Shown here: positions 34,770-43,230 of the stretch, piece after piece
How the letters are laid out: each line of letters opens with the position of its first letter
How positions within the stretch are numbered: position 1 is the stretch's first letter
DNA from: Balneolales bacterium
GTDB taxonomy: Bacteria > Bacteroidota > Rhodothermia > Balneolales > Natronogracilivirgulaceae
Direction of reading: 5' to 3'
DNA: 49,387 nt
Assembly (NCBI GenBank): GCA_007132975.1
Contig: SLNO01000010.1
Location: 1-49,387 of the forward strand
The notes under the pieces: generated by a model
What the model saw: the letters and a program-made list of their open reading frames with translations, nothing else
Told to the model about the DNA's origin: nothing
Databases searched by the model: none
Position numbers and translations under genes: made by a program

Positions 34770-35627
34770 TTAGTGTTTCTGCCGGGTCAGGTATCGAGCT
34801 GTCCCAAAGCAGAGGATGACAAATACAAGCAGTACAATGGCAGCCGCCCAGCCCATGGAGTGCCAGTGGGTATAGGGACTGATGGCCAGACTGTAGAGGC
34901 GCTGCGGCAGGGTGTCGGCCGGACCAAGGATCATGCCCAGCCAGTGGTTGGGCAGGTAATTGTTGCCGAAAGAGGTGAAAAGCAGCGGAGCCGCTTCGCC
35001 GGCGGCCCGCGCGAAAGCGATCAGTGTGCCGGTAACCAGGCCGAAACGTGCGGCCGGCATTACTGTGGAGAGCACCACGCGCCAGCGGGGGAGGCCAATG
35101 GCGAGACCGGCTTCCCGGATGGACCAGGGGATCGACATGAGCGCGCTCTCCGTAGTCCGTGCGAGGATGGGGATCATGACAAATGCCAGCGCCACCGCCC
35201 CGGCAAGACCTGAGAAGGTGCCCATGGGCTTGACGATCAGCACGAATGCCAAAAGACCCTTGAGTATGGCGGGCATACCGTTAAGGGTGTCGTTCATTAT
35301 ACGGATAGTCGGGTTGAGCTTATGGTCAGGGAACTCGGAGAGCATGATGCCCGCTCCCATGCCAATAGGAATAGCCATAATCAGGGCCATGGAATCGACG
35401 ACCAGGGTCCCAAGGATTGTGTGCACAAGTCCGGTGGGACGTCCCTGCAGGGCGCGTGACGGCGAGCCGAGTTCCTGGGTGAAGAAGTCCCAGTTAAGGG
35501 CGCTGATACCGTTGACGATTACGTGCACGATAATGATCACCAAGGGAAGCAGCACTACGATGGTGCTTAGCACCAGCAGGCTTTCCATAATGCGGTCACG
35601 GATATTTCTCTGAACCAGCGTTTTCAT
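34770..35627 (-). CDS. pstA: Phosphate ABC transporter permease PstA
   Basis: 285-residue inner-membrane permease with about six transmembrane segments. N-terminal [20 protein letters not shown], the EAA-type cytoplasmic loop in [20 protein letters not shown], and C-terminal [14 protein letters not shown]. Pairs with PstC. Its ATGAAAACG start immediately follows the end of a two-unit hairpin array that separates it from pstC by 191 bp, unlike the tight pstC-pstA junctions seen elsewhere. Confidence 0.95.
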   Translation of the reverse strand: MKTLVQRNIRDRIMESLLVLSTIVVLLPLVIIIVHVIVNGISALNWDFFTQELGSPSRALQGRPTGLVHTILGTLVVDSMALIMAIPIGMGAGIMLSEFPDHKLNPTIRIMNDTLNGMPAILKGLLAFVLIVKPMGTFSGLAGAVALAFVMIPILARTTESALMSIPWSIREAGLAIGLPRWRVVLSTVMPAARFGLVTGTLIAFARAAGEAAPLLFTSFGNNYLPNHWLGMILGPADTLPQRLYSLAISPYTHWHSMGWAAAIVLLVFVILCFGTARYLTRQKH

Positions 35628-35723
35628 CTGTTTAAAATGTTGGATTTATATAGTCAGATAGAATGTCCATGACGTTTTTAATCATGCTCATGCGTGACCG
35701 GGCTACGGTCATGGACATTTCAT
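35628..35723 (-). repeat. ATGAA-bounded hairpin element, copy C2 (directly before pstA)
   Basis: 96-bp unit on the minus strand beginning ATGAA. Perfect 12-bp stem AATGTCCATGAC / GTCATGGACATT, loop with GTAGCCCGGTC and GAGCATGATTAAAAACG. The 3' module is TATATAAATCC then TTTTAAACAG, ending at the A of the pstA ATG. Nearly identical in stem and loop to topA copy T2 (subfamily B). Confidence 0.85.
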
Positions 35724-35822
35724 GTGTTTAAAACAGGGGATTTATAAGCTCAGAATGAACTCACATGGCAGAATGTGATCTTGCCCATGTGCGTCAACGG
35801 GAAACAACCATGTTCGATTCAT
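35724..35822 (-). repeat. ATGAA-bounded hairpin element, copy C1 (after pstC)
   Basis: 99-bp unit on the minus strand. It begins ATGAATCGAACATGG. Its ATG overlaps the pstC stop codon as ATGA. The stem pairs ATGAA with TTCAT and ACATGG with CCATGT. It ends CTTATAAATCC then TTTTAAACAC and is followed at once by the ATGAA of copy C2. Closest to the purQ copy (subfamily A). Confidence 0.85.
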
Positions 35823-36835
35823 ATCACCTGCCCCCCTTTAATGGAGAACTTGCGGGTCAACCATGCTGCCAGCAGGTTGACGATCAGTGCAATTACGAAA
35901 AGTGTGAACCCTATGGCCATAAGGCTGGATAGATGCAGGCTTTCAACGGCCTCGCGGAATTCGTTCACAATGACAGACGGCATGGTGGCGCCGGCACCGA
36001 AAATGGAGAATGGAAGGGAGTTCCTGTTGCCGATGAGCATGGCAACGGCCATGGTTTCCCCGATGGCGCGCCCAAGTGAAAGAATGGCGCCGGCGAGGAT
36101 TCCGCCTCTTGCATATGGCAGTACGGCCATGCGGATCACCTCCCATTTTGTGGCGCCGAGCGCGCGGCTCGCTTCGCGCTGCTCCACCGGAACGGATTTG
36201 ATGGCGTCTTTGGCAAGGGCCGTAGTGTAGGGGACGATCATCAGTGCCAGGACGATGGTGGCGGTAGCCATGCCATAACCCATGGGGTTGCCAAGGATCG
36301 GGAGCAATGCCGGATGGCTTGCCTCAGCCCAGGTGAATACCGGGAGGTAGACATTGTCGCGCAGCCAGGGAGCCAGCACAAAGATACCCCAGATACCAAT
36401 TACCACGCTAGGTACGGCGGCAATCAGCTGCACCAGGTTGTCAATGATGCCGGCAAGCCAGCGGGGCGCATATTCAGCCGCAAAAATTGCCACGGCAATG
36501 GCCGGGAAGAACGAGATCAGGAGCGCCGCCACACTGGTGACCAGCGTTCCAAACAGGAACGGAAAAGCTCCGAAGACGAGCTGCACTGCCGGGTCCCATG
36601 TGGTGCCCCTGACAAAGCCAAGGAACCCGAACTGCCGGATGCTCTGGCTTCCTTCACCGAAAAGGACGACAGCCATGGCCACTGCCAGTCCAATGATGCT
36701 GAGTCCCAGAAAAACCACCACGACGGAAAAAATCCGGTCGCCCAGCCACCGGTACAATGCCGATGGCGGGCGCCGGAGCAGTTCCTGTGCTTCGGAGGTG
36801 TAGTCGCTGCCAGAGTTACTGTCTGATTTCATCAA
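35819..36835 (-). CDS. pstC: Phosphate ABC transporter permease PstC
   Basis: 338-residue inner-membrane permease. First transmembrane segment FSVVVVFLGLSIIGLAVAMA, periplasmic part, then the core permease with ASRALGATKWEVIRMAVLP (EAA loop) and GAILSLGRAIGETMAVAM. Starts 13 bp after pstS. The stop codon TGA forms ATGA with the first base triplet of hairpin copy C1, which looks like the remnant of a coupled pstC-pstA junction. Confidence 0.95.
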   Translation of the reverse strand: MMKSDSNSGSDYTSEAQELLRRPPSALYRWLGDRIFSVVVVFLGLSIIGLAVAMAVVLFGEGSQSIRQFGFLGFVRGTTWDPAVQLVFGAFPFLFGTLVTSVAALLISFFPAIAVAIFAAEYAPRWLAGIIDNLVQLIAAVPSVVIGIWGIFVLAPWLRDNVYLPVFTWAEASHPALLPILGNPMGYGMATATIVLALMIVPYTTALAKDAIKSVPVEQREASRALGATKWEVIRMAVLPYARGGILAGAILSLGRAIGETMAVAMLIGNRNSLPFSIFGAGATMPSVIVNEFREAVESLHLSSLMAIGFTLFVIALIVNLLAAWLTRKFSIKGGQVI

Positions 36836-36848
36836 AGGTTAATGGAAT

Positions 36849-37988
36849 TTATTGATTCGGACTTCCCGCAGCGGCAAGACCGTCAAGGACTTCCGCGCCG
36901 ATGAATTCGTTTTCCCACTTGATTTGTCGTATCATCTGCTGGCTCTTTTCGACTGCCGCTTCCGGAAGCCGGGCGAAACCAAGCATCTCAGATAGCTCCT
37001 GTCCCTCGACAATGCTCCAGGCGAGGAACCGGACCAACTCCTCCGCTTCTCTTCGTGTGCGGATGGCCCGGTTGGCATCCAGGTTTTCGTACACCAGCAT
37101 CCAGGCGAACCCGGCTATGGGATACCCGTACTCGGCGGGAGTGTTTGTGAACAGGATGCGGGTATCATCGGGCAGCTCAATGTTGGCGGCCTCCGTGGTA
37201 GCTTCAAAACTGGGTTGGATCACGTTGCCAGCTGAATTGATCACGGAGCCATAAGCCATGTTATTGAGCAATGCGTATGCAAAGCTGTTGTAGCCAATGG
37301 CACCCGGGGTATTCTGGACTGCGCCGGCTACACCTTCATTGCCGTTTCCGCCAATACCGGTTGGCCAGTTGACGCTGGTTGCATAGCCGACCCGGTTGCG
37401 CCAGCGGTCAGAAACACGGCTCAGGAAGCTGGTGAAAACGTTGGTAGTGCCGGATCCGTCGGATCGGTGGACGACCGTGATCGGCAGGTTTGGAAGATCC
37501 TTGCCCGGGTTAAGCTCTGCAATCCTGGGATGGTTCCAGCGGGTGATATCACCCATGAAGATATCCACAATGAGGGCACCATCGAAAACCAGTCCGGATC
37601 CCACACCCGGGATATTGTATGTCACTACAACATCAGCGACGGTGATCGGCAGGTTGAATGCGCGTCCGCCGGTTGCCTGCTCCACATTGCTCATGACTTC
37701 TTCGGAGAGAAACGCCTCGGTCATGCCGAACATCACGGTCTGCTCAATGAATTGCCTGATACCGCCGCCGGAACCGATGGACTGATAGTTGACGGTCACA
37801 CGGTTTCGCGTAAGGTCTCTATATTCATCCGCCATGGCGGTTATAAGTGGAGCAGGGAACGTAGCACCTGCTCCGAGGATATCTACCCGGTCTCTGCGGT
37901 CCTGCCGCCCTTCGTCGCCATTGCCGCCGCAGGAAATCGCCAGAACGGCGATGAGCGCACCGGCAAGCGCTGATTTTAGCTTGATCAT
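36849..37988 (-). CDS. pstS: Phosphate-binding lipoprotein PstS
   Basis: 379-residue high-affinity phosphate-binding protein. Lipoprotein signal with lipobox LAISC, lipidated Cys20, then a Gly/Asp/Glu/Arg-rich linker. Phosphate contact motifs: GAGATFPAPL at the start of the mature domain, SIGSGGGIRQF, and VVHRSDGSGTTNVFTSFLS. First gene of the pst operon, controlled by the Pho-box array in the divergent region. Confidence 0.96.
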   Translation of the reverse strand: MIKLKSALAGALIAVLAISCGGNGDEGRQDRRDRVDILGAGATFPAPLITAMADEYRDLTRNRVTVNYQSIGSGGGIRQFIEQTVMFGMTEAFLSEEVMSNVEQATGGRAFNLPITVADVVVTYNIPGVGSGLVFDGALIVDIFMGDITRWNHPRIAELNPGKDLPNLPITVVHRSDGSGTTNVFTSFLSRVSDRWRNRVGYATSVNWPTGIGGNGNEGVAGAVQNTPGAIGYNSFAYALLNNMAYGSVINSAGNVIQPSFEATTEAANIELPDDTRILFTNTPAEYGYPIAGFAWMLVYENLDANRAIRTRREAEELVRFLAWSIVEGQELSEMLGFARLPEAAVEKSQQMIRQIKWENEFIGAEVLDGLAAAGSPNQ

Positions 37989-38013
37989 AAGTTTTGTTTT
38001 GATTGCCAGAATG

Positions 38014-38042
38014 TGGAAAATGCCCGATAGATCGGTTTTCCA
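38014..38042. promoter_or_regulatory. Palindrome in the pstS leader
   Basis: TGGAAAA / TTTTCCA (7 bp) enclosing CCGAT-AG-ATCGG, 26 bp upstream of the pstS ATG. Its near-perfect two-fold symmetry and 2-nt centre suit a DNA-binding site better than an RNA hairpin. Role unknown. Confidence 0.4.
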
Positions 38043-38069
38043 TGAGACAACCGAAGTTTAGGCAGGCTA

Positions 38070-38109
38070 TGTTACCCGTGTATTACCTGTTTGTTACCGA
38101 ATTGTTAAC
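38070..38109 (-). promoter_or_regulatory. Four-repeat Pho box array
   Basis: On the plus strand TGTTACC (38070), TATTACC (38081), TGTTACC (38092) and TGTTAAC (38103), each separated by exactly 4 bp, giving an 11-bp period. This is the geometry of PhoB/PhoP operators (7-bp direct repeats, 4-bp spacers). It lies 82-121 bp upstream of pstS. TAAACT on the minus strand ten bases downstream is a plausible -10 element. It can also serve the divergent Na/Pi cotransporter. Confidence 0.8.
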
Positions 38110-38228
38110 ATTTTATTCGGCCGGGAGGTGTGTATGCAGATAATTTGGGCTAGAAGGCGGGATTTTGCGGAGTACTTTACATAATAGTAACAAATTGTTC
38201 ATACCGGTGGCCTGGATTGCGTTGGCCA

Positions 38229-38261
38229 TTTGGATGTTGGCGGACTGTGTGCTTATCTTTC
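38229..38261 (+). promoter_or_regulatory. Possible promoter of the Na/Pi cotransporter gene
   Basis: TTTG (38229-38232), 21-nt spacer, TATCTTTC (38254-38261; seven of eight bases of TAnnTTTG counting free positions). About 60 bp before ATG 38321. Based on the Bacteroidota consensus only. Confidence 0.33.
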
Positions 38262-38320
38262 CCATCAATTTCAGGCCGTAGAGTCGGTTATTGGGAAGCA
38301 GGCACGGTTATAAAATAGAT

Positions 38321-40024
38321 ATGACCTACACACTTTTTGATTTTCTTCAACTTATAGGGGCGCTGGGTATTTTCATTTACGGAATGAAAATTTTCAGTGA
38401 GGGGTTGCAGAAAATTGCCGGAAACCGGCTCAGGAAGATTCTCAAGGGTATGACCACCAATCGGGCGACCGGGGTGGCTACAGGTTTTGCCGCTACAACC
38501 ATTACCCAGTCCTCCACCACCACAACCGTTATGGTGGTAAGCTTTGTGAATGCCGGCCTGCTGACGTTTCTGGAGTCGACCGGTGTGATCATGGGGGCCA
38601 ATATTGGCACCACGGTAACGGCATGGATGGTATCCGTCTTCGGGTTCCGGTTCCAGATCACTCCTATAGCCGTGAGTATGATCGGGATCTTCTTCCCGTT
38701 CCTTTTTGTCCGGAACAACAAACTCAAGCACATAGCCGAGGCCATGATCGGTTTCGGGATATTGTTTATCGGACTGGAGTTCATCAAGGATGCGGTGCCG
38801 GACATCCAGGAAAATCCCCAAATCCTTGAATTCCTCAACCGGTTTACCGATTACGGTTTTGGCACAGTTTTGATATTTGTTCTGGTCGGTACTATTCTGA
38901 CTCTGGTCACTCAATCATCCAGTGCGGCCACAACCATCACCCTTGTTATGCTGGCTCAGGGCTGGATCACCTTCCCCATTGCGGCAGCCATGATTCTCGG
39001 GGAGAACATTGGTACCACGGTAACGGCCAATATTGCGGCCCTGATCGGGAATGTTCACGCCAAGCGTGCGGCACGATTCCACTTTTTCTTCAATGTCATC
39101 GGGGTAATCTGGATGCTGGCACTGATGCCTTTTTTCCTGAAGTTCGTGGATTTCATGATCATCAATTTTACCCCGGCGCATCTCTCTGTGCTGGATGATT
39201 CGCCGGAGGCACGGATCAATGCCACGCTTGGCCTATCTTTGTTCCACACAACGTTCAATGTGCTGAATGTCGTTTTCCTGTTTGCTGCGGTGCCCTGGCT
39301 CATCAGGCTGGTAACGTGGATTCAGCCGTCCCGTGGCAGCGAAGACGAACAGAAACGACTGACGTACATCAGCGGCGGGCTCATGCCCACGGCCGAACTG
39401 TCCATCAACGAGGCCTACAAAGAGGTAGAGCAGCTTGCAAAAATAACCGAGAAGATCAGCTTCAGTACATATGGACTGTTTTTCAAGGACAAAGACAAGC
39501 GCCAGAAATTCCTCGACAAGGTGAAATCCCGGGAGGAGATCACCGACAAGATTGAGCTGGAGATTGCCCAGTATCTGACCAACGTGTCGGAATTCAACCT
39601 TTCCAGGACTTCGTCACGCCGCGTGCGAAGCATGCTCCGGATGACCAATGACCTGGAGCGCATCGCCGACCTCTACTATCAGATATCGATTACGTTCGAC
39701 AGGATGGATTCGGAGGATATCAAACTGCCCGAAACCGCCATGGAAGAGATCAAAGACATGATGCAACTGGTGCAGGATGCGCTCCAGCTCATGCGTGAAA
39801 ACATGGCCGGGGAGTATGGCGACGTGGACATGAAGGAAGCCCAGCTAATGGAGATGAAGATCGATTCCCTGCGTGATGAGCTGCGTGAAACCCACTACCT
39901 GCGCCTTGAGCGCGGGGACTACTCCCCGAGGGCAGGTATCTACTTCCTGGACTTCATCAACCGGCTTGAAAAGATCGGGGACCACATCCTGAACGTAAAC
40001 GAAGCGTCAGCTGGGCTGAAATAG
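38321..40024 (+). CDS. Na+/phosphate cotransporter with C-terminal PhoU-like domain
   Basis: 567 residues from ATG 38321. Two Na/Pi-cotransporter repeats with the QSS signatures: TITQSSTTTTVMVVSFV and LVTQSSSAATTITLVML, each followed by a GANIGTTVTA/GENIGTTVTA segment; about 8-9 membrane helices. From ~370 onward a cytoplasmic PhoU-like helical domain (MLRMTNDLERIADLYYQIS, FINRLEKIGDHILNV). Low-affinity phosphate import or export. Divergent from pstS with shared Pho boxes, so both uptake systems may respond to phosphate. Confidence 0.93.
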   Translation: MTYTLFDFLQLIGALGIFIYGMKIFSEGLQKIAGNRLRKILKGMTTNRATGVATGFAATTITQSSTTTTVMVVSFVNAGLLTFLESTGVIMGANIGTTVTAWMVSVFGFRFQITPIAVSMIGIFFPFLFVRNNKLKHIAEAMIGFGILFIGLEFIKDAVPDIQENPQILEFLNRFTDYGFGTVLIFVLVGTILTLVTQSSSAATTITLVMLAQGWITFPIAAAMILGENIGTTVTANIAALIGNVHAKRAARFHFFFNVIGVIWMLALMPFFLKFVDFMIINFTPAHLSVLDDSPEARINATLGLSLFHTTFNVLNVVFLFAAVPWLIRLVTWIQPSRGSEDEQKRLTYISGGLMPTAELSINEAYKEVEQLAKITEKISFSTYGLFFKDKDKRQKFLDKVKSREEITDKIELEIAQYLTNVSEFNLSRTSSRRVRSMLRMTNDLERIADLYYQISITFDRMDSEDIKLPETAMEEIKDMMQLVQDALQLMRENMAGEYGDVDMKEAQLMEMKIDSLRDELRETHYLRLERGDYSPRAGIYFLDFINRLEKIGDHILNVNEASAGLK

Positions 40025-40054
40025 CGCCTGGTCAGACTCAGGGCATGACAATTT

Positions 40055-40069
40055 AGCCGGTTACCGGCT
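40055..40069. terminator. AGCCGG-TTA-CCGGCT hairpin between convergent genes
   Basis: Perfect 6-bp stem, 3-nt loop, in the gap between the Na/Pi cotransporter and the baeRF7-like gene, which converge. No T-run. Best reading is a 3'-end structure serving both transcripts. Confidence 0.4.
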
Positions 40070-40135
40070 GCCGACTTGTCTCAAAACGGCAATACTCTAA
40101 AGGAATACCGGGATTACAGGGCAGCCGCATTCGTT

Positions 40136-41263
40136 TCAGAACCGGAACAGCGCGGCTACCTCGGACTGGTCCGGCATCTCATCCGGCGAAAGTATATAAA
40201 CGTTGCTGCCCGTCTCCAGGCCCTTGATCGAGAGCCAGTTCATCAGGTCCACATCGTCACTGCCAGGTTCGTTGCGATAAAGCACCTTGTGGTTTGCATC
40301 GTCGTACTTGCCCCAGCGGATGTGGTCCTTTTTTATGAAGATGGCCGCCGATTTGCCCATGATCGTGGAGGTGATGATCTCCGACGGATCGCTGGAAATT
40401 CGCTCTGACGGGCTCTCACGGTACACATCCACAGATTGGTAGAGATCCTTGAGGAAATAGTCCCGTATATGCTCCCAGCCGTGGTCCCGGACCTGCGCAT
40501 CTGTCAGGTCGTCTGGGTTCCGCTCAATGGCGTTCTCAAGGATCCGTCCGTAATTGTTGACCTTTTTGTACAGTGAAATATTGGTTTTGAGTCCGGCCAG
40601 CACCAGCGGATCATTGATGCGCTTCATGGCGGCGGTGATGCCCTTCTCAACATCGCGGAAATACTGCTGGAGGATTTCCTTGCGGTCTTCCTCGGATGCG
40701 CCGTGGCCAAAGAACATGGCGCCGTCACCCTCGGTACCGGTGTGGAATTGTATATGGGGCTGTGGAGTCTCGTCCAGCCACCCTGATATCGTGACCGGGA
40801 TCTCTTCCGGGGTGATATTGGTGACATTGGTTCGCGTGCACCGCAGCAGACGGACGTTCTCCTGGCTGATAGCCAAAACACAGAAGCTTCCATTTGTGCT
40901 GATCATCGGAAGCAGCGGGGTGATCCGGAAGTGCTGGTTGACGTAGACCATCTCCCGGATTTCATAGGGAATTTTGAACACCTCAAAATAATCCGGAGCA
41001 AGGTAGACGACCATGCCGTGCTCCATGCTGGACCAGAATAATGGTTGACCTAACAGCTCTTTGGCGGGTTGCAGATAAGCTGCCGCCTCATCTTCTCTCA
41101 TTCCCCGCTCCACAAGCTGCCCGGAAGCGTGGGTCAATAGATTTTTGAATCGAATCGGGTTTTGCTGACGTTTGTCTCCGACTTTTTCGGTTGGCAAAGT
41201 CAGGGTGACTTTGCGCTGACCGTTTTTCTGAATGAGCTTTTTAATCATTTTTTCGGTAACCAT
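40136..41263 (-). CDS. baeRF7-like protein (archaeo-eukaryotic release-factor-like)
   Basis: 375 residues, cytoplasmic. The pattern QNPIRFKNLLTHASGQL, then PLFWSSMEHGMVVYLAP, FRITPLLPMI, GHGASEEDRKEILQQYFRDVEKGI and DPLVLAGLKTNISLYKKVNNYG is that of the bacterial aeRF1-like (baeRF, family 7) proteins. These are predicted to act on ribosomes in stress or conflict. No GGQ motif is seen. A GAGGTG Shine-Dalgarno lies 4 bp before ATG 41263. Monocistronic, with ~365 bp of non-coding DNA upstream. Confidence 0.65.
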   Translation of the reverse strand: MVTEKMIKKLIQKNGQRKVTLTLPTEKVGDKRQQNPIRFKNLLTHASGQLVERGMREDEAAAYLQPAKELLGQPLFWSSMEHGMVVYLAPDYFEVFKIPYEIREMVYVNQHFRITPLLPMISTNGSFCVLAISQENVRLLRCTRTNVTNITPEEIPVTISGWLDETPQPHIQFHTGTEGDGAMFFGHGASEEDRKEILQQYFRDVEKGITAAMKRINDPLVLAGLKTNISLYKKVNNYGRILENAIERNPDDLTDAQVRDHGWEHIRDYFLKDLYQSVDVYRESPSERISSDPSEIITSTIMGKSAAIFIKKDHIRWGKYDDANHKVLYRNEPGSDDVDLMNWLSIKGLETGSNVYILSPDEMPDQSEVAALFRF

Positions 41264-41628
41264 TAAGCACCTCGCAATTTAATTCTGAATGAAATAATGG
41301 ATATCAGTATTTATCGACAGGGCTACAAGATTGTAACGGGTCGATGGGGCATTACATTTTCATTTTTGTCCTGTGATGTAGTTGGAATTGAAGGATGATG
41401 AATTCAGTTTTTGGCTGGGTTCATTTTCATTGAAGGATTGTTTGGTATTACATCAACAACTTTTCCGGTGAGTGCATTCAGTATTGCAACGCGACATGGA
41501 TGGGCGATGTTATCAGGTTTGCAGGTGGAGAAGGCTTGTCTGCCGTCATTAGCGTTTTTGTGTCAGTGAGAGGTTGCCAGTTGCCGCTGTTATTGTGCAA
41601 CTGCGGGCAGCAGCAGGTCTTCCGTGCC
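41264..41628. other. Intergenic region upstream of the baeRF7-like gene
   Basis: 365 bp, AT-richer than the surrounding genes. Short reading frames (for example 41297, about 33 codons) lack start context and recognisable sequence. It should hold the baeRF7-like promoter and the 3' end of the phosphoesterase mRNA, but I see no clear hairpin-T-run terminator or promoter pair. Confidence 0.4.
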
Positions 41629-43230
41629 TCAGGACATTCTGGCCATGAAAGATTTGCCCCAGCGGTTGACGGCTTCCACCCGTATCTCGCCGGCGTTTTC
41701 AGGCGGGGCCGCGTGGAACAGATGCGCGGTTGGAACCGGATTGACCCAGGTGCGCCGCTCGGGTTTGTCCGGGCCGTCAAACAGCTCCACGGCAAGCGCG
41801 TCGAGCCCGGTGTGGCGCTTCATCTCACCCCGGCGCTCCCCATTATGGTACCAGAAGACCTTCCACTCCGGATCCCAGTCCCAGATGTTTGCAACGAACG
41901 CATCCGGTTTGTCCGGGTCGGAACCGCGCCGGTAGACCCGGATCTGATGGTCGTGGTCGAACCCGGTGGACTTGTACTGCCATCGCAGCTCGCTTCCGCG
42001 CACTTCGTAGACACCGTAGCCGTTCGGAGTGCCGTCAAAGCAGATGGGACCGGTCCACCAGGCGCCGCAGGCCGTCCCGTGGTTGTGCTCGTGGAGGCCT
42101 CCTTCAAAAATATGGTCGTTTTCATGCATGTGGGCGGAAAGGAGGTGCACGTTGTAGGGCTCGAGGATCTGGTAGAGGGCATCCCGGTTGGCAGTAGAGA
42201 GCCGCGGTGAGGGCTGGTCGCCGCCCAGGCGCAGGTGCTGCGTGCTGAACGCCGGGATGTGCATGGAGGCAACCACCGTGCGTCCCGGCTCTATTCGCGC
42301 CAGATCGGCCTGCAGCCAGTCCAGCTGGTCGCGGTCAAGGTACCCGACATACCCCGCCCCGAACCAGAAAATATTGTTCAGGATAACGTAATGGATCTCG
42401 CCCACATCAAAGGAGTAGTAGGTGGGGCCGAAAAATTCCTTGAAGACGCGGTAGGAGTCCTGTGTGGATGGTACATCGAACAGGATATCATGGTTGCCGA
42501 TGATCTGGAAGAAGGGGATGCCCGTTTTGTAGACGGCCTTTTCATATTCGGGGAACAGCTCCAGGTTGTCGAACATCAGGTCGCCCCCACCCATGCCGAA
42601 GAGCGGCCGGTCGTCACCGAGATCGCGTGCCAGCTTCCGGATATCGGGTACCGTCTCATTGTGGAACCGTTCCACCTCATAGGCATTCTCGGTCTGCGGG
42701 TCGGCCATCATCAGGAAGCGGTGATTGGTGTGGTCACGCGGGTCCCGTTCCAGCCTGAAAGAGGCCTGCATTTCGCCGCTGTCGTCGGGTTCTATCCGGT
42801 GGTAGAACCGGGCGGTGCTGGTGGGGTTGACAGGGATGCGGTACCCTGCCGGCAGGGAGAGGTAAACGAAAGGCCGCCGATCGTCCGATAGCAGCTCATA
42901 ACTGCCGTCGTCTGCCGTCTCAACGATGCGGAGCCCGTCGGTGACCGCCACTCCTGCAAGGCCTCGCCCCTGAACGGCAACCTGCCCGCGGATTCGTATG
43001 ATGCGTCCCGCCACTGGGCGGCGCTCCTGCCGCTTCTCAAGAGCAGAAGAAACGTAGCCCCCGTCCGCTTCAGAGGTATGCGGTTCGCCATTTTGACCGG
43101 TCGAGCGACCGGCACCGAGGGCGGCAAGGCCGGGCGGGAGGATGAGTCCGGCCCCTGAGAGCAGGCCGGCTTTTTTCAGGAAGGTGCGTCGGGAGGAGAG
43201 GAACTGTTGGAGGGGGGATTTGTCGGCCAT
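41629..43230 (-). CDS. Tat-exported calcineurin-like metallophosphoesterase
   Basis: 533 residues from ATG 43230, placing the twin-arginine signal SSRRTFLKKAGLLSGAGLI at residues 12-30. Three parts follow: a small carboxypeptidase-regulatory-like beta domain (VAGRIIRIRGQVAVQGRGL); a metallophosphatase core with MMADPQT, GMGGGDLMFDN, IIGNHDILFD, SMHIPAF and LLSAHMHENDH; and a C-terminal beta domain. This is the MetallophosN-Metallophos-MetallophosC layout of Bacteroidota. Substrate unknown. Periplasmic, folded before export. Confidence 0.9.
   Translation of the reverse strand: MADKSPLQQFLSSRRTFLKKAGLLSGAGLILPPGLAALGAGRSTGQNGEPHTSEADGGYVSSALEKRQERRPVAGRIIRIRGQVAVQGRGLAGVAVTDGLRIVETADDGSYELLSDDRRPFVYLSLPAGYRIPVNPTSTARFYHRIEPDDSGEMQASFRLERDPRDHTNHRFLMMADPQTENAYEVERFHNETVPDIRKLARDLGDDRPLFGMGGGDLMFDNLELFPEYEKAVYKTGIPFFQIIGNHDILFDVPSTQDSYRVFKEFFGPTYYSFDVGEIHYVILNNIFWFGAGYVGYLDRDQLDWLQADLARIEPGRTVVASMHIPAFSTQHLRLGGDQPSPRLSTANRDALYQILEPYNVHLLSAHMHENDHIFEGGLHEHNHGTACGAWWTGPICFDGTPNGYGVYEVRGSELRWQYKSTGFDHDHQIRVYRRGSDPDKPDAFVANIWDWDPEWKVFWYHNGERRGEMKRHTGLDALAVELFDGPDKPERRTWVNPVPTAHLFHAAPPENAGEIRVEAVNRWGKSFMARMS

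Larger units (their letters stand above)
37989..38320. other. Divergent control region pstS / Na-Pi cotransporter
   Basis: 332 bp without a gene. Contents from left to right: pstS leader palindrome (38014-38042), a possible -10 for pstS (AGTTTA on the plus strand, 38055-38060), four tandem Pho-box 7-mers (38070-38109), and on the right a possible TTTG/TATCTTTC promoter for the cotransporter (38229-38261). Another AT-rich stretch with TAACAAATTGTT around 38185-38197 could be a degenerate extra site. Confidence 0.6.

Noticed and set aside
41297..41398. Short plus-strand frame in the gap upstream of the baeRF7-like gene
   Set aside because: About 33 codons, no ribosome site, composition unlike neighbouring genes.
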